DNA of 64,000 nucleotides from Pestalotiopsis fici W106-1 (GCF_000516985.1 NW_006917097.1:3324593-3388592), one strand, 5' to 3'. Shown: positions 45,085 to 58,656, counted from the first letter of the stretch. A program made the numbers and translations. Notes: generated from the letters alone by a model not told the origin.

Positions 45085-48000
45085 CTATGCGCCAAATTCG
45101 GAACCAACCACTTCCATGGCCTTTTGTAACTTGTTACCGAGTTCCTCATCACCACTTCGGCCTGCCACACCCATGGCCCTAACAATGAGAGGGTAGAGTC
45201 TCATGAGGTGCTTTCTATACTCGCTCTCCACATTGGCACAGTCGGGAATCGCCTCATTGTCGCTCCGGAGCTCGACCAACCGATCCAAAACATGGTATAG
45301 TTCCTTGCGCTGACTCAATGGCTGCGGCATCTGGCCACGAAGCGGCTGGTCTGCAATAAACGAACGCAGCGTAAGCGCAGAACGCAGTACCAGGTATGGA
45401 GCAACAGTCTTTGCTAGACGGACGTGCAGGGCCTGAGGAGCTTCGCCGGGTAAGGTTGATGAGCCCGGCGTGCCCGGCGGTGGTGCAAAGCGCGGAGTCG
45501 GCGGCTGGATACTAATGCTTGGGGCCCCAACCTCTTCGTGTGTGGATACAAGGGCAAAGATCTCGTCGAGGCAAATGTAGGCCACTTTCTGACGAAGATT
45601 GGGAGAAGGGTCAATAGTGCGACCCGACCGTACTTTGAACAATTCCGACAAGCCATGAGCGTCAGTGCTGCCATTCAATAGGGGCAAGTCGCCAGGAGCA
45701 GGGCTATGAATAATGGACATTTGAAATAGCGACTCGGCAAAGATTTTTCGAGTCGTATCTGGCACAACATCAGAGCCCAGGGACGGTATTATGAGCTCAC
45801 GGAGCTTGGTAAAGGAATTAATGTCGAATTCTTGGTCGTCGACAAGGTTGATGCGCTCGGGATGCTCATTGCAATCAGCATGGGTGATGCCATTGGCGAT
45901 CGCCACAACTGTTTGCCAAATGTCCTGAATAGCAGAACGCGAAACATTGAGCGATCGTAGGTGATGAAGAGTGGCCTCCAAGATTACAATCGCAGAAGTC
46001 GTTGCCTGCTTCCAAGGCTGCGTGCCCTTTGTGATTGTGGGGAACTGATATTTCAAGACGATGGGCCTTGACAAAGCTGTGAGCGCAGCTAGCAGGGCGC
46101 CATCGCTGTATATATCTGCGTCTGATGCATGGTCCACAATCAGTGTTTGCAGGATGAGCATGCTGGCCTTCGACATTGCAACATAGGTTCTCTTGTCGGA
46201 TGCATCCCTCTTGACCTTATCATCCGTAAAGGCAAGATTGACAAAGTTGGCCGCCTGGGAAATGAGGGCGGATGGAGCGCCTGGAATATCTGCCCTCAGT
46301 ACTTTCATGACATCCAAAATTTGTCCTTGTAGCTGGGTGGCATAGTCGACATCGAGCACGTAGGCACTAGGTGCCGCCTTTTGCATAGTCTCCCGCAGAA
46401 GTTCGAGGATTCGACGGAGGCGTTCAACTGTTAGGTCTGTTTGAATCAGGCGGTACACTTCCCGCAAGGCCGCAACATATGCCAACAAGCAGTTTTGGTT
46501 GTCAATGGGTTTATCGCCATCTTGTTGAGAGACTGGCACGCCACGAGACCACAGTTCCCAAGCAAGGTCGATGGTTGTTTTGTTAAAGTTTTGTTTCGCA
46601 CCATTTTGGCTGTGCGAAAGTATCTGGGTCAGGGCTTTGAATGTGGCAGTGTTGATGTCGAGCACTTGAAGATCAAGCAGAGACGCAAAGTGGTCAAGTA
46701 ATTGCTGCCAGTAAGAATTAAACGTTGAGTGTGCTGTAAGCACATCCAGATAATTGGCAAGCAGTCCAGCTATGCCATTCAGGACAACAACGGCGGTATC
46801 CTGCCACTCGTGCTTTATTTTTGCGTCGACCTCGGGTTCATTGACCGAAGCGAGGTGTTCATGAACCGATGACATTAGCTTGAAAATGACTGATTTGATG
46901 CAGACGGACCACGCTTCTGGACTCAAACGATCCCCATAAGCATCGAAAATGCGCAAGAGCGTATGAGTTGCACCTAGTTTCGTCGTTAGACCATCATGAG
47001 CAATGCCATAAATTGTTTGATCTTACTGTTTCGCAATTCCAGTCTATCGTCGGTAGTGACGTTAGTTAGCCGAAGCAACAAGAGCATCCATAACGCAGCA
47101 TCGGATGAAGGATTATCTGAATCGGCAGCCATTTTTGCGATAGTGTCGTCCGTGGCATCACCTAGAGAGCTATTCGTGATTATGAGCGACTTGTTCTTCC
47201 CGGACAAAAAGTCGGAAAGAACCCAGAAAAATGTGACGGTCTGCTATGATTTAGTCCAAGTCTCAATCAACCCAATAGCGGTACATACCGTGAGAGCAAT
47301 GTTCAAATCGTCATCTTGAGAACAGAATTTATACAGGGTATCAACGAGAATGAGAAAGCAACTGTTCGGCAATGAAGAAAGGAAGTCTGAGCTGATAAGC
47401 TGTAAGGAATTGAATGAGGCTCGAATCAGCTTGCTCGATCGTGTCAGAATTACGGTTGAAGGTTTCGAAGCATCTTGCACAGCCTCCTGAGCGAACTGCT
47501 TCTCCATGAAAATGCTTCCGATAATCTCAAAGGCGACATCCCAGCCACTAATCAACGTTTCGCCGCAATTATCCAGCAGGCTTTTAAGTCCTTCGAGAAT
47601 AATCTTATGAATATCCACGTCTGTAGCATAGTGGGCAACTGACGATGGTCGGTCCAATCTCTGAAGAGGCAACAGAGAGTCTCGATACGCCTCCAGAAGG
47701 CGGAGCTGTACTTGGCCTCGAATATCGTCGCTGAGGCTAACAGCGCTAGCAGCAGCTTCAAGTACAAGACGTACAATAATATCGGCTGCGCGCGTGCGAA
47801 CTTGGGCGGAAACGGCGGCGGAGCTTAATGTGTCAATCAGTTCCGAAGTAAGGCGCGTCCAGCCAGATACATCTGGCGGATACGATAACAATCTGTCAAT
47901 GTTAATCGCAGCGAGATCGCCAAGCTTTGCTAGGGCAAACTGGTCTTCCTGATTTGGGCCTCCTGTTGCAGCTGTTGAGACACTGAGAACCCGACGATGT

Positions 48001-50654
48001 TGAGCACTGGACATGCGCGTGGTATGCGGTGGGGGAGTCACAGCCTGAGAAGGAGGTGATTGTGGTCGGCTCTCCAGCTCGGATCTTGGTTCTGTGCTGT
48101 GCACCAGCAGAGCACAGATGGCCTCCACCACTTCTCCAAACGCTTCGTTGGGAAAATCGACCGTGCTCTCAAACAGTCGGGATGCGGCAGTTTCTACAGC
48201 TCTAATTTCAACAGAAAAATTGGCGAGAAGTGACGCAGCTTCACTATCTGCACGTTGATCCGCACTTTTCCCGGCAACTGGTGTTCTGCCCGCCGTTTTG
48301 CCAGTGGTAAAGAGCACATAATCTGCTTGTTGTAATGTTGCGAGAACTATTCGCCATGACGAGGTTAGAGTAGGCCCCAGCGCGATGCCCAAATTCAACA
48401 AGGCTCGAAGACACAGAAGATTGCGCGTGTTCAAGGTTTGGGGAGTGGTGTTGGCATCGATAGATGCTTGCCGTTGTCTTTCTCCAGCGGCACCGACGGG
48501 AGTCACGAGGCTCTCAACACTGAGGAGTCCCCGAGCATTGCCAAGGATAGTGTTTGACGTCTCGGTCGATGGTGTCGACATGCCTGACTTGGAGGAGCCA
48601 GCATTTAAACATGCAGTGAAGACATTCGGCGGGACAGCAGCTTTTCCGAGTGTAGTGAGAAAGGCATCTCTGGGGGTTGCCAGCTGAAGTAAGCCTGCGA
48701 CATGTGCGAACTTTTGAAAAGCTCGTACGAGTCCGTGGTAGTATTCCGAGTCCAAGGCCGCGTACAGAAAAGTGGAGCAGGTTGCGAGAATGGCCGGCCA
48801 GCATTCATCGACAATCTGAGCACAGACCTGGATTTCGGGATATAATGGATGGTCTTTCAAGGCCAAGGGATTTACCGGGACTGGGTTCTTCTTGAAGGAT
48901 GAGGACCTCTCGATTGAGGTTGTGGATGCAGACTTCTCCAAGCCTGTCTTGACGGCATCGTTCCCTTCTTCGGAAATAGTAGCAGAGTCTCGATCCATTT
49001 CCTGCTGCTTCGTACCTCTTCTCCGCGAGCGGCCATCAGCAGGGACTGTCAAGGGGAGAATGAACTTTGCAAGCCCTTCTGATAGCGAAGTTATGCAAGA
49101 CAATGTGAGTGCATACACGTAGGACTCTGGAATCGATGGCGGATCGGTCTTGTCGAGTTGATCTATGCATGGTACACGCATGGTGCTCCAATGAGAACTG
49201 ATGCCGGTATTCCCGGCTTCATTCGCAACTGATCCACTGATGATACCAGTCACGCCGCTAGCCTCCAGCATTGCCTGATCTGTTGAGCTTCCAGAGCTAG
49301 CATACGGGTTTGCCACAGGTATCGTCGACTGGTGGCCGAGGCCAATAACCACGGGCTTCTCCGTGCTCACTCTAACGAAAGTTGCAGTCAGGTTTCTCAA
49401 TACGTTTTTTTCACCCTCCTTTGCATCATAAAGCATGAATATCTTCCTCAGCAGTCCTGGCTCAGCAAAAATACCACGGAAGACTTCCATGCAGAGGGCC
49501 CGTCGCCAAAGCGCAGCATCTTGATCAAGTAGTTGTGTTAAGATCTCAAGTGCTTCTCCTCCTTCTGACAAGAGCACGTTGAGGTGCCTTCTCAACAATG
49601 TGTATAGAATCCGTACCAATCTGACGGATGTCGCAAAGTTGATCTTCCCTCCCAGCGCGCTAATCAAGAAGGGCATCACACTGCTGCGCAATATATGGGC
49701 CTGCTCTGGGTGCGACGAGAACACAGAAGCATGATTGGTTAGAACCGATTCTATCAGTTCAAGCCCAAATGTCTGCGGAAGACCAGTAAATCTGAGGTAC
49801 TCGGGGCGTTGGTTTTCTGTCATTAGACATATATCTCTGAACACTCGATAGGCATCGAGTGCGGCAGATCGCAAGTGGACTTGTCCATCTTGAGTAGGTG
49901 CGTCGCCTACATAGCCGGCATCTGATGTCGTTCGGTCTTCGGTCACAACCTTGTCGAAGACAGATACAACCAACTGCTGAAGCGTTGCAGCAGAGGTATT
50001 GCTCACGATTCCGTTCTTGCTTGTCTGAAGAATGAAACATATGTTCAGGGCGGTCACTAGGAGGTCACCCTTGATGTCTGTGGCATAATTTTGCAACAGA
50101 GTTGGCAAGGCTTGGAGAATCTTGAGCTGTACATCCAAACCGTTAGAGGTGGCTTCCCTCAGGGCTTCGAGTACTGGGCTTAGTTTCGTCCTGGGTAGAG
50201 CACTGCTCATAATAAGCCGCAATAGGCATACAATTGCAATTCCGGTGAATTTGGCATTTTTGGTTCCGCATGCAATGATGAAAGGATTCACAAAGTTGAC
50301 TCGTTGAGCAAGTTCTACACGGCGACAATCAGCACAAGTACCACGGCAAGCCTACTCTTGGGATTGGCAAAGAATTACCAGCTCCTATCTGGGCCTCATT
50401 AGCACCGCGGAGGCTCTTGAGCTCCTCGAGTGACTTTTCTGCAGCCTGGTCACGAATAAGTATTACTGTCTGTTTGCTTTATTCCAGATGTATTTGCTGC
50501 CCCCCTATCGGCGACGTTGTTGTTGTTGCAGCTTGGGTGGGTCGTTGAGTTGAGGCATGTTGTTGTAGGTACCTACCTGTCTAAGGTCATTGTGTTTGCG
50601 CTTGCTCTCCTGGATGAGATTTGTGAGCTCCGAGGCCAAGAGCTGGGTGGTCAT
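45085..50654 (-). CDS. MON2: MON2-like Golgi/endosome trafficking protein
   Basis: Five exons (minus): 50654-50577, 50445-50379, 50314-47289, 47240-47027, 46973-45085; introns of 131, 64, 48 and 53 nt; 1757 aa, the size of the family. Mon2 is a large HEAT-repeat scaffold related to the Sec7 Arf-GEFs but without the catalytic Sec7 domain; with Dop1 and the Neo1-type flippase it works in retrograde trafficking between endosomes and trans-Golgi. The N-terminus TTQLLASELTNLIQESKRKH and AEKSLEELKSLRG corresponds to the DCB domain, followed by a HUS-like region, a low-complexity Ser/Pro insert around the RPQSPPSQAVTPPP segment and a Mon2 C-terminal part including NSATHTLLRIFDAYGDRLSP (across the last intron). 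Introns 3 and 4 lie close together and flank a 71-codon exon. It shares its promoter region with MMS2 on the other strand. Confidence 0.92.
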
Positions 50655-51263
50655 TTTCAATTGATTGGTGTATCAGAATCCATCAGTAGGAAGCCCTCAG
50701 ATTTTTCCTGCGGCCTCAGACTCTCATCACCGTAAGAACCACAGGCCGACAAAAGAGATGTACGTGTTCGAGGTGAGCTAAGGTTGTTGCCAGATCCGAT
50801 GGATGGATCCCTGTGCCCCTGCCTACAGTTGGTAGCGCGAGTCTACCTAGGTAGTGTACAGAGTGGTCACTGGAAGGCGAGCAAGGGGTGATGACTAAGC
50901 TAGAGGCAGAACAATTGCTGACCGCCTGCGTTTTCAGATCGGGGCGTTTTACCCAGCACTGGAAGACACCCCGCCAGGACGCTACAGGCGGGACCCCGAA
51001 GCTGCTCTCTGCCCCTCCTTCTGCCGCGAGAGCCTTCTATCTGACTGGCCATCGACGTAACCGGGCACCAACCTGTGCGCCTCACGCCGACTTTCCATTG
51101 CGCAGACATTGGCCGGCAATCAACCTTGATCTTTTCTGTTGCAAAAGTTGCCCGACCTGTCAAGGCAGCCCTATTCACTCTCTAAACACGTCGGTGATAA
51201 CGTATATCACTTTATACCATCTTTGTCAAGGACATTGTCGACGCTTGACACCGCCATCGCAAC
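50655..51263. promoter_or_regulatory. Shared divergent promoter region, MON2 / MMS2
   Basis: A 609-bp stretch between the start codons of two head-to-head housekeeping genes; it must hold both promoters and 5' UTRs. A plus frame at 50888-51280 (130 codons) overlaps the MMS2 start and is not called. No TATA box is obvious on either side. Confidence 0.5.
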
Positions 51264-51829
51264 ATGGCCAAGGTTCCTAGAAACTTTCGACTCCTAGAGG
51301 AGCTCGAGAAGGGCGAGAAGGGCATGGGTGCTGGTAGGCTACGCTGACGTTTTCCATATTTCGGGCAGTAAGACTAATCATCATTTCGTGTTCTGCAGAG
51401 GCTTGCAGTTATGGTCTAGACAACCCTGAGGATCTGCTCATGTCTGACTGGAACGGCACGATCCTTGGTCCCCCTCATGTAAGTCTGGATACATCGCTTC
51501 TTTGTAGCAAGATAGGGTTGTATGTCAAGTTCGTTACTGATTTCTGCGGGCAGAGTGTGCACGAGAACCGAATCTATTCCGTCAAGATGCACTGCGGTGA
51601 TCAGTACCCCGATAAGCCGCCTACGATTCAGTTCGTCAGCATGGTGAACCTTCCCTGCGTCAATGCGCGCAATGGCCTCGTCGACCCGTCGCAGCTGCCC
51701 TGCCTTGCCAACTGGAAGCGCGAGAATACAATGGAGACCATCCTCATCGAGCTGCGAAGATACATGGGTAGTGGCCAGTGCAAGAAACTGCCTCAACCTC
51801 CGGAGGGCACTGTTTACCAGAACCAATAG
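51264..51829 (+). CDS. MMS2: Ubiquitin E2 variant Mms2
   Basis: Three exons: 51264-51333, 51399-51478, 51554-51829; introns of 65 and 75 nt; 141 aa, the usual length. Mms2 is the catalytically inactive E2 partner that, with Ubc13, builds Lys63-linked ubiquitin chains, as on PCNA in error-free post-replication repair. Signature segments: AKVPRNFRLLEELEKGEKG, GLDNPEDLLMSDWNGTILGP, ENRIYSVKMHCGDQYPDKPP and LPCLANWKRENTMETILIEL, ending KKLPQPPEGTVYQNQ. The position of the E2 active-site Cys is absent, as expected for a UEV. The second intron could be read through in frame, but the spliced PPHSVHENR matches the family and the read-through does not. Confidence 0.97.
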
Positions 51830-53406
51830 AGCGTCCTCGGGAATGCCAGGACCGAAGGCAGCGCATTGCGGGCACACGACAACGGACAATGACCGTGATG
51901 CCATGGTACACGCGAATCTTTGTATGCCTTGTTAAACCTCATAGCCGAGCGAAATCTTGGACAAGTGCTGGCAAATTGCGATGGAAAGCTTGCACGACGC
52001 TTGACCGAGGGACATCGATACTAAAGATCCTACACCTGAGAAAGGAAAGAGTATAAGAAGAGCCACGCTGAATTCATAACTAGACAGTGAGAGCCAAATT
52101 TCGTACGAAATAATGAATGAATGCAAGTTAAATTGACTGCTCAAATTGTCTACATCGCCTTGATGCCTTCACATCCTGTCGTTTCCATCGGGGCCCGTCA
52201 GTCTCAGCGCAATCTTTTAGAGTTTACTGGGCAAGTATACGGAGAGAGATATATACCACATTTCTTCCAATCATTTTGTAAACGTCACAAGATTCCAGAC
52301 TTTTCATGAAGAATGTAAATAACATTCATTTTGGGGTTTTCTCCCACCAAGCATTACGAACATCTTGCTTCGAGGATTAATTTTACATCCGTGCTGAGCC
52401 ACATCTAAGTTATAGTTGTTGCGCCTTTGCGCCTCAAAGACCTTCGCCTCTCTCCAAATCTGCGGCCTAAATGGGACGTCTTCAAGGTCTGAGTTCTTTG
52501 CAGTTGCAAGACTCTAATGTGCTAATCAAGACGTAGCATATCTGAGCAACAGCAGCAGGATAATTGTAGGCCAGCCACATGGCGGTAGCACCAGCAGCGA
52601 TCAATGTTGGCACATGATGATCAAAACTTGGAGCATATTATCTTTGTAGACACATCTGGCATGATAGTTTAGACCCAATTGGCACGACAATTTAGTCATA
52701 ATCATATATTTCGTCTGAATTTCATCCAAGTTGTTTTGAACTGTTTGATGCGCTCGCTAGTCTTCCGAACTGCGTTCATCTCTGGATCAGGGGCGTTTTT
52801 CCTATGGAAAATATCATTTAAGCAGGAAAAGAAGAATGATAATAAAGGAGAGAAAAGAATGTGCACTCTCCACACGCAACAATGCGATTGTGGCTCTTTT
52901 ATGCACAAAGATGGGATTCAAAACCGGATTGAAATGGATCAAAGAACAAGAGGAAAGAGGTACGTACGTACGCTCAAGTCTGGCTGGTCCATTACACATG
53001 CTATGCCTGGTTGGGCATTATTGTATACACTCTATATACGCCTGCGAGCAAAGCCAATCTGAGAGCAGCAATACCTGACAAGGTACATACATGCATGCTG
53101 CCATCTACCTTAACATTGCCATTATTCGCCAAGTAATCTATAATTGCATTGCTTCCACGCCCAAATTATGAATGCAGGGCAAAGTTGCAGTCATTAACAT
53201 TGCACGTGATACTTTTCATTGATTTGCCGTGGACGGCGGAAAGCTCCCGCGCTACTCCATGCCTATGTACACTACCACAGCTTGGAGCTTGACCTAGGTA
53301 AGCTGTGAATGCTGAAGTTTGCGAAACCTCCAAAAAAAAAAAAAATTTGGGTACCGGATTGAACCAGAAAACTACAACAACCTGCCTCCTCAATGCCGCC
53401 GCACAG
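51830..53406. other. Intergenic
   Basis: About 1.6 kb without a supportable gene; the longest frames (about 127 codons near 52679-53062) lack motifs. A poly-A run of about 14 lies at 53331-53344. No RNA gene recognised. Confidence 0.45.
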
Positions 53407-54676
53407 ATGGACATCAAGTAATAGCTTTTTCGTACCGGCGCGAAGCTCGCGTCACCGCACAGCATGTCAGTATTACCACCAGCCAGTGTCCCGCCCCAAA
53501 TGGTAGTTATCCAACGTTGCAAACAGCTCGGCTCATCCACGACCAGGTCTTGCGCTTTACCGCGCCCTACTTGAGGCGTCTCCCAAGGTGCCATTACCTG
53601 TCGATCTAAAGACAGCATGGGGAAACAAGCGACACCCAATCGCCAATGTGATACGGCGTGCCTTCATAAAAAATCGAAACGATACATCTCCCCGACTTGT
53701 CTACCCAGCACTTGAGGCTGGCTATCGGATGCTAGACACTCTGTCAAAGGCGGCCAATCCAGACACGCCCGAATATGACTCGATACTCACGTTTCTTCGC
53801 AAGCGACTCGCCGAACGCAATCATGTCCTCCAGCAGAAGGAGGCACACCCGCCGCACTCAAAGACTCCACGAAAGCCATCTTCTGCACCAAACCCCAGCA
53901 CGATCCCGCTGCTTGTAAAGACGACGCCAGCTCCCACACCCGAGAATCCGAAACCGAAACCTACGTATGCATCAGAGGTACGACCACGGCCCTCTTCCGA
54001 TCTTCCACCGGGCAAGAAGCGCAGGATTCCCGTTTTGGACATGGCAAGAGAGTACCCTTTCCTCCGACTTGGCCGCCCCCAGTCCCCAACTTTGGATCGC
54101 GTTCTCACGCAGAAAAATAAGGCACGGGTGCAAATGCTCGACAGGTTACGAGATTGGAACGACGACGACTCTACACTTATCGGAGTAGCTGATTGCAGGG
54201 AAGAAGATCACTGGGACCGCTTGGTACTCGATCTGCTTGACCGTGAGGGTCAGGGTCAGCAGAATGGGTTCACCCGGCGCGTCCAACATGGATCATCTGA
54301 ATTGTCATTCATGAACACACTTCATACGAATGGCATCACCCACGTCCTCCAGGCGCTCACGGCTGATCGAGAGGATGCAGTAGCTAGGGCCGATGCCATG
54401 CGACAAATCATCAAGGAAGAAAAGGCAATGGCTGCCCTGGAGAAGGCACAAGATCATGAAAATCGCCGCCGCCGCTGGGAAGCTCGCATGACGGCTGAGC
54501 ATGGAGCAGGCTGGGAAGATATCATTGCCGAACAAAAGAGACAACGCGACGAGGCCAGGGCGGCACTCATGCGACTGCCTGAGAAGGAAAGAATCGCAGT
54601 CGTTAGGAAGCGCCGCCTCGAGAGACGAGTTCGATTGGAACAAGAGGAGAAGGAACGGCTTGCCACTGTCGATTGA
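53407..54676 (+). CDS. LYR-motif (Complex1_LYR) protein
   Basis: The main exon is 53527-54676, with a proposed tiny 5' exon 53407-53417 (ATGGACATCAA) joined across a 109-nt intron with a GTAATA donor; 386 aa. The main frame has no upstream ATG, so some 5' exon is required; an alternative uses the same donor with the acceptor CCAG at 53552 and an upstream in-frame ATG near 53394. The N-terminus holds ALYRALLEASPKV, the LYR motif of the mitochondrial Fe-S and complex-assembly family, followed by NKRHPIANVIRRAFIKNRND, the matching second helix, and later LDTLSKAANPDTPEYDSIL. LYR proteins bind acyl carrier protein and act in mitochondrial complex assembly or Fe-S transfer. The C-terminal 250 residues are Pro/Lys-rich and then strongly charged, with a long Glu/Arg helix (about 270-386), an unusual extension; family members are often only about 100 aa. 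Confidence 0.75.
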
Positions 54677-54897
54677 TCTTGGGCAGCTCCTGGATTGATC
54701 CGAATGCAGGAAATAAAGAGACACATTGCGAATTCTACAGACTGCCGTCTCTAAATTTGGGCTTTGTTGTATCCGCCGCATGTCGAGCATCACATTGGTC
54801 ATTTGAACTACGAGGTTCTATCTAGCTATAAAGCATTCCAGTCCAGAAAAAAAGTTTTGAGAGCTTCCTCCGCGGTACTTGACTACCTCTGTGACAA

Positions 54898-56667
54898 TTA
54901 AGCGACAATCTCAATATTGTCATGGTTTTTTATTGGTTTGAAGGGAACGAACTTCACGAAAAGTTCGGGCCGTTTCCACAAAAAGGCCGACTGGCACGAC
55001 TCGTTCCAGTTCTCCAGGTGCTTCGACTCGAGCTCCAAATCATACGTAAAGGCAACCTTTGCCAATATAATCCTCAGTTCCAGATACGCGAGGTTAATTC
55101 CTAGACAAGCGCGGGGGCCCGTCGAGAATGGCTGACTTGCCCTCAGCTCATCTTGGAAGTTCTCATCGATCCATCTCTCGGGTCGGAATGCGGTCGGATC
55201 GTGCCAATATCTCGAGTCTCTCGTCATTGAATAGCCGCTGTTGGACACGATGACTCCAGCGGGCACGTAATGTCCATCAATGACGGCACCCGGCGAATAT
55301 CGTGGCAGGGCGGTTGACACAGCCGGGAACATACGCAATCCCTCTTCGATCACGCCGTGAAGATACTTGAGACTGGCTGTGCTATCGCCCGTGATCTCAT
55401 CAAAGGATGAAAATGTGCTACGTACCTCGTGTTGAAGCTTGGCCAAGCACTCGGGGTTGCGGAGCAGATACCAGGTCAAACCACTCAAGGTCGTAGCGGT
55501 GGTTTCTGATCCAGCGATAATGAGTGTCCTTGCCTGATCAGTCATCTCCTGTTCCGTAATAGTACCCTTGCGAATCATGTGGCCGAAAAAGTCCTCAACA
55601 TCCCGTCGTGAATCGCCACCCATTTGTATGCGCTTTCGTGCCTTGTCCTTTGACAATCTCACGTGCGTGGCCAATTTATCGGCGGATTTGGGCGCGACTA
55701 GCCACGGCTCAAGGTACTTGACCACGGCCAGACGTTTCCTGGCTGCAGAAATCATCATGGCTGCGACTCCGTCGAATATGATGGCGATCCAGGAATTTGT
55801 TTTGCCATCTGACACCGCATTGAATGACTCTCCAAACGCAAGGTCGCCTGTTATGAAAACCACCTCGATCAGCAATGCCTCAATAGTTTGGACCTTGGCT
55901 CTCCCTACCAATGATGTCAAAGGTTACCCAGTTATACGCCTCGGAGGCATCAATCGCTTTTTTGCCCGCATTGCCAAGCCTCGAGAGTTGCTCAACAAAA
56001 AGATCGACGTATTGGTGGACTATAGTCTCTTGGCCACGGAGAGCCTTGGCGCTGAATGCATGCGAGAGGGCTTTTCGCTGCCGGGCGTGAACTTCAGGAT
56101 CTCTTGCTGAGACGATACGTGGTGGGCCATTGTCGTAGAATTCGGTCTTCACTACACGACAAGACGGTCAGTCATGATTATCACCCATACTTTTGGGCAA
56201 TGACTTGGATCGCAAGAAACGTGCAACTGGGCCCTGAGGATGCTTACAGAAACGACCTCGTCCTTTCGAGACGTGCCCGTAGATATCTTGGTAGGATTGC
56301 GGACTGGCGAAGGACAGTTCATTCGGCGCAATGCGGACAATATCGCCGTGTTTACGATGAGCATCCAGAATGTGGAATGGTTGACGACCGCTCAGCAACG
56401 CCCATGCCCACCAAGCCTAGACTTCAAGTCAGTGGTATCCTTTGATGACTATTTGAACTGTTCTGACCTCTGAGACGGCGGCTATTTTCGGCCCTGGGAA
56501 CTTGGAAAGAGGATGAAAGAAGAGGCGGTAGATACTTTGCCCAACAATGTACAAAACGCCCTGTCTATTAGTCAGTCTTTTTGTTCCTCTCTATAGTTTC
56601 CGGCACTCACAACAGCAAGGCCAACGCCTATGACCTGTATAGGTGTCAAGTTTGATATCTCGGGCAT
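54898..56667 (-). CDS. Cytochrome P450 monooxygenase
   Basis: Five exons (minus): 56667-56611, 56560-56468, 56416-56248, 56151-55909, 55847-54898; introns of 50, 51, 96 and 61 nt; 503 aa, full length. The N-terminus is a membrane anchor ([19 protein letters not shown]) followed by the hinge [13 protein letters not shown]. Later come the I-helix [15 protein letters not shown] (oxygen-binding AGxxT), the K-helix EEGLRMFP (ExxR), FRPERW and the heme loop [10 protein letters not shown] with Cys435 as thiolate ligand. It is an ER-anchored class II enzyme needing P450 reductase. The proximal part ([40 protein letters not shown]) resembles fungal secondary-metabolism and detoxification P450s such as the CYP65-like group, but I do not assign a subfamily or substrate. 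No backbone biosynthetic gene lies in the window. The small first exons make it easy to truncate automatically. Confidence 0.95.
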
Positions 56668-58656
56668 TTTCCAAATTTGAGGAATTCTCTCTCAAGAGCT
56701 TCAGATTAGACAAACCTGTAGCCTCAAACAAACCCCCCCAAGTCTCGTAGAGTTTTGTCGTTTTATACATGACATCTCCCGTGCTTCGCGACGCGAGGAC
56801 ATGGCCTCCTACTCGGTAAATTATGATCTCAGTGATCTGATCCCCGCCCCCCTCGAACACGACCTAACCCCCTACCTACCGTAGCAGAACATGGAGTATC
56901 TAGCGTAAATGCCGGGGCCAAGGCCATCCTGACTGGCCAGATCCCGTTGAAGAAAGACGGTTTATCCCCCATACCCGTGCATGGCCGCCATTTGAAGCGG
57001 GTCCCCGTGCGTGCCCCGCGGGCGGTCTAGTATCAGAACATCGTGCAACGGTCTTGTGCATGGAAACGATCTGCCCACCCACCAATGGAAGTATTCGCTT
57101 TGGCAACCAACTGGTGATGTTTGCATAATGTTCTGCACAAGGGCCCTGCCGGATGGCCTCGGCATCCGGGGTGCTAGTATCCACAATTACTGTATTCAAA
57201 TGAACTTGTTTTTTTACTTCTCATGATGCGATTTCTCCAACAGATTCTGACCAAGGGGGTGGGTGGTTCACTTGGAGAGGATTGAACGGGATTGACGCAA
57301 TATAGCCGAAGCGCGATCTCCGTGTTGAACGCAAATCCCGTCTTATGTCCCCGTGCAATAATCCGGGCCCCTTCACCCCGAGAATTCGGGGCTATCTGGT
57401 GGAATTGTACCACATTGGGTATTCCCGTGCACATTTTGATCTGGTTAGATGCATCAATGACGTGGCGTAGTCATTTGTGACAGTATGGTTGGGGACATTG
57501 TTATATCCATAACAAACTGCATACCTAGATCCAGATCCATTTACATTTCGGCAGGAGCGTTTCAAGAATAATACGCTTCGTCGACCAACGTGATATGGGC
57601 TCTTCACTATCTTGATGAAGGGTGACCAGGTCGAGAGAAAATACGCGAATCTTGACTTTTATAATCTGACTAGGTATCGTACGAGAAATTCGGCTTGATA
57701 GGGAAACTATACTCACATGTGCTTATAGACTTGGCATGCCGGTGCGATATCTTTATTTCTGGCCAATTAGACAGCAAGTGGCAGCGCCACTTTGGTTTCT
57801 GCAGCCCTCAGCATTCACGGTATTGCTGCGCAACATTCACCCGATTATTTCACCAATTGGAAGGCATTGCCTATCTCAATACTAGAATTATTAATATTTT
57901 CTAAAAAAAAAAAAAAAAAAAAAAGAATATCACTTTCGCAAATACTTTCTTCACCAGAGCCTTCAAGTCATAGAGGGGGAGGGGGAAAAACAAGGTATTC
58001 TGCTGTGGAGGTCGCAGATTATTGCCGCATAAAGGGATGACCAGATGGCCAATTGATGTTGTCATTACCAAGCAGAGTCAGTTGAACATCCACAAGAGAA
58101 TACTGCTTTAAGCAGGATAAGATGCAGCGATTTCAAGTCCATTGGTGCTTCTCTCCGTGAAACAGCCTGCCGTCATATTGCACAGAAACGTATACAACCA
58201 AAACAACACGAATTTGAGTTGCTCTGGATATCGTCATATTTCGATACTAGAGAACAAATCAACACGTGAGTGATTGACCTTGGGAAGCATTGCCTATCAA
58301 ACAAGCCAGATAATGAATTAACTAGACTCCTTTACAACAACTGTTTCCCTCATAAAACTTGATGAAACTCGCAGCTGAACATGATGCTACAACAAAACTG
58401 GTAGAAGCATACATTCGATAAATCCAAGTATAGACAATGTTGCGAGTATGTACATGAAAGACATCAGAACTTTGATCGTCTAAACAATGAAAACTTTTTC
58501 TCTTGTCTCCCCATCCACTTCTCATATTTCCAAGCATAGCAACAAGCCCCAAAGGAGAAAACAAAATGATGTTGGAGGCAAGTAGCAAGATGTGACACCC
58601 TCCACCGTGATAAGTCCTCAGCTGATCTCGACTCTCACGACCTCCCTACTAGCAGC
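56668..58656. other. Intergenic
   Basis: About 2 kb between the P450 5' end and the Hce2 gene 3' end; no gene supportable. Contains the poly-A tract listed separately and short AT-rich segments. No flanking target-site duplication was recognised, so I do not call an insertion. Confidence 0.45.
57903..57924. repeat. Poly(A) tract, 22 nt
   Basis: A run of 22 A preceded by AATATTTTCT. It is the longest homopolymer in the window and is intergenic; an origin from a retrotransposed tail is possible but no coding remnant or target-site duplication is visible next to it. Confidence 0.85.
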
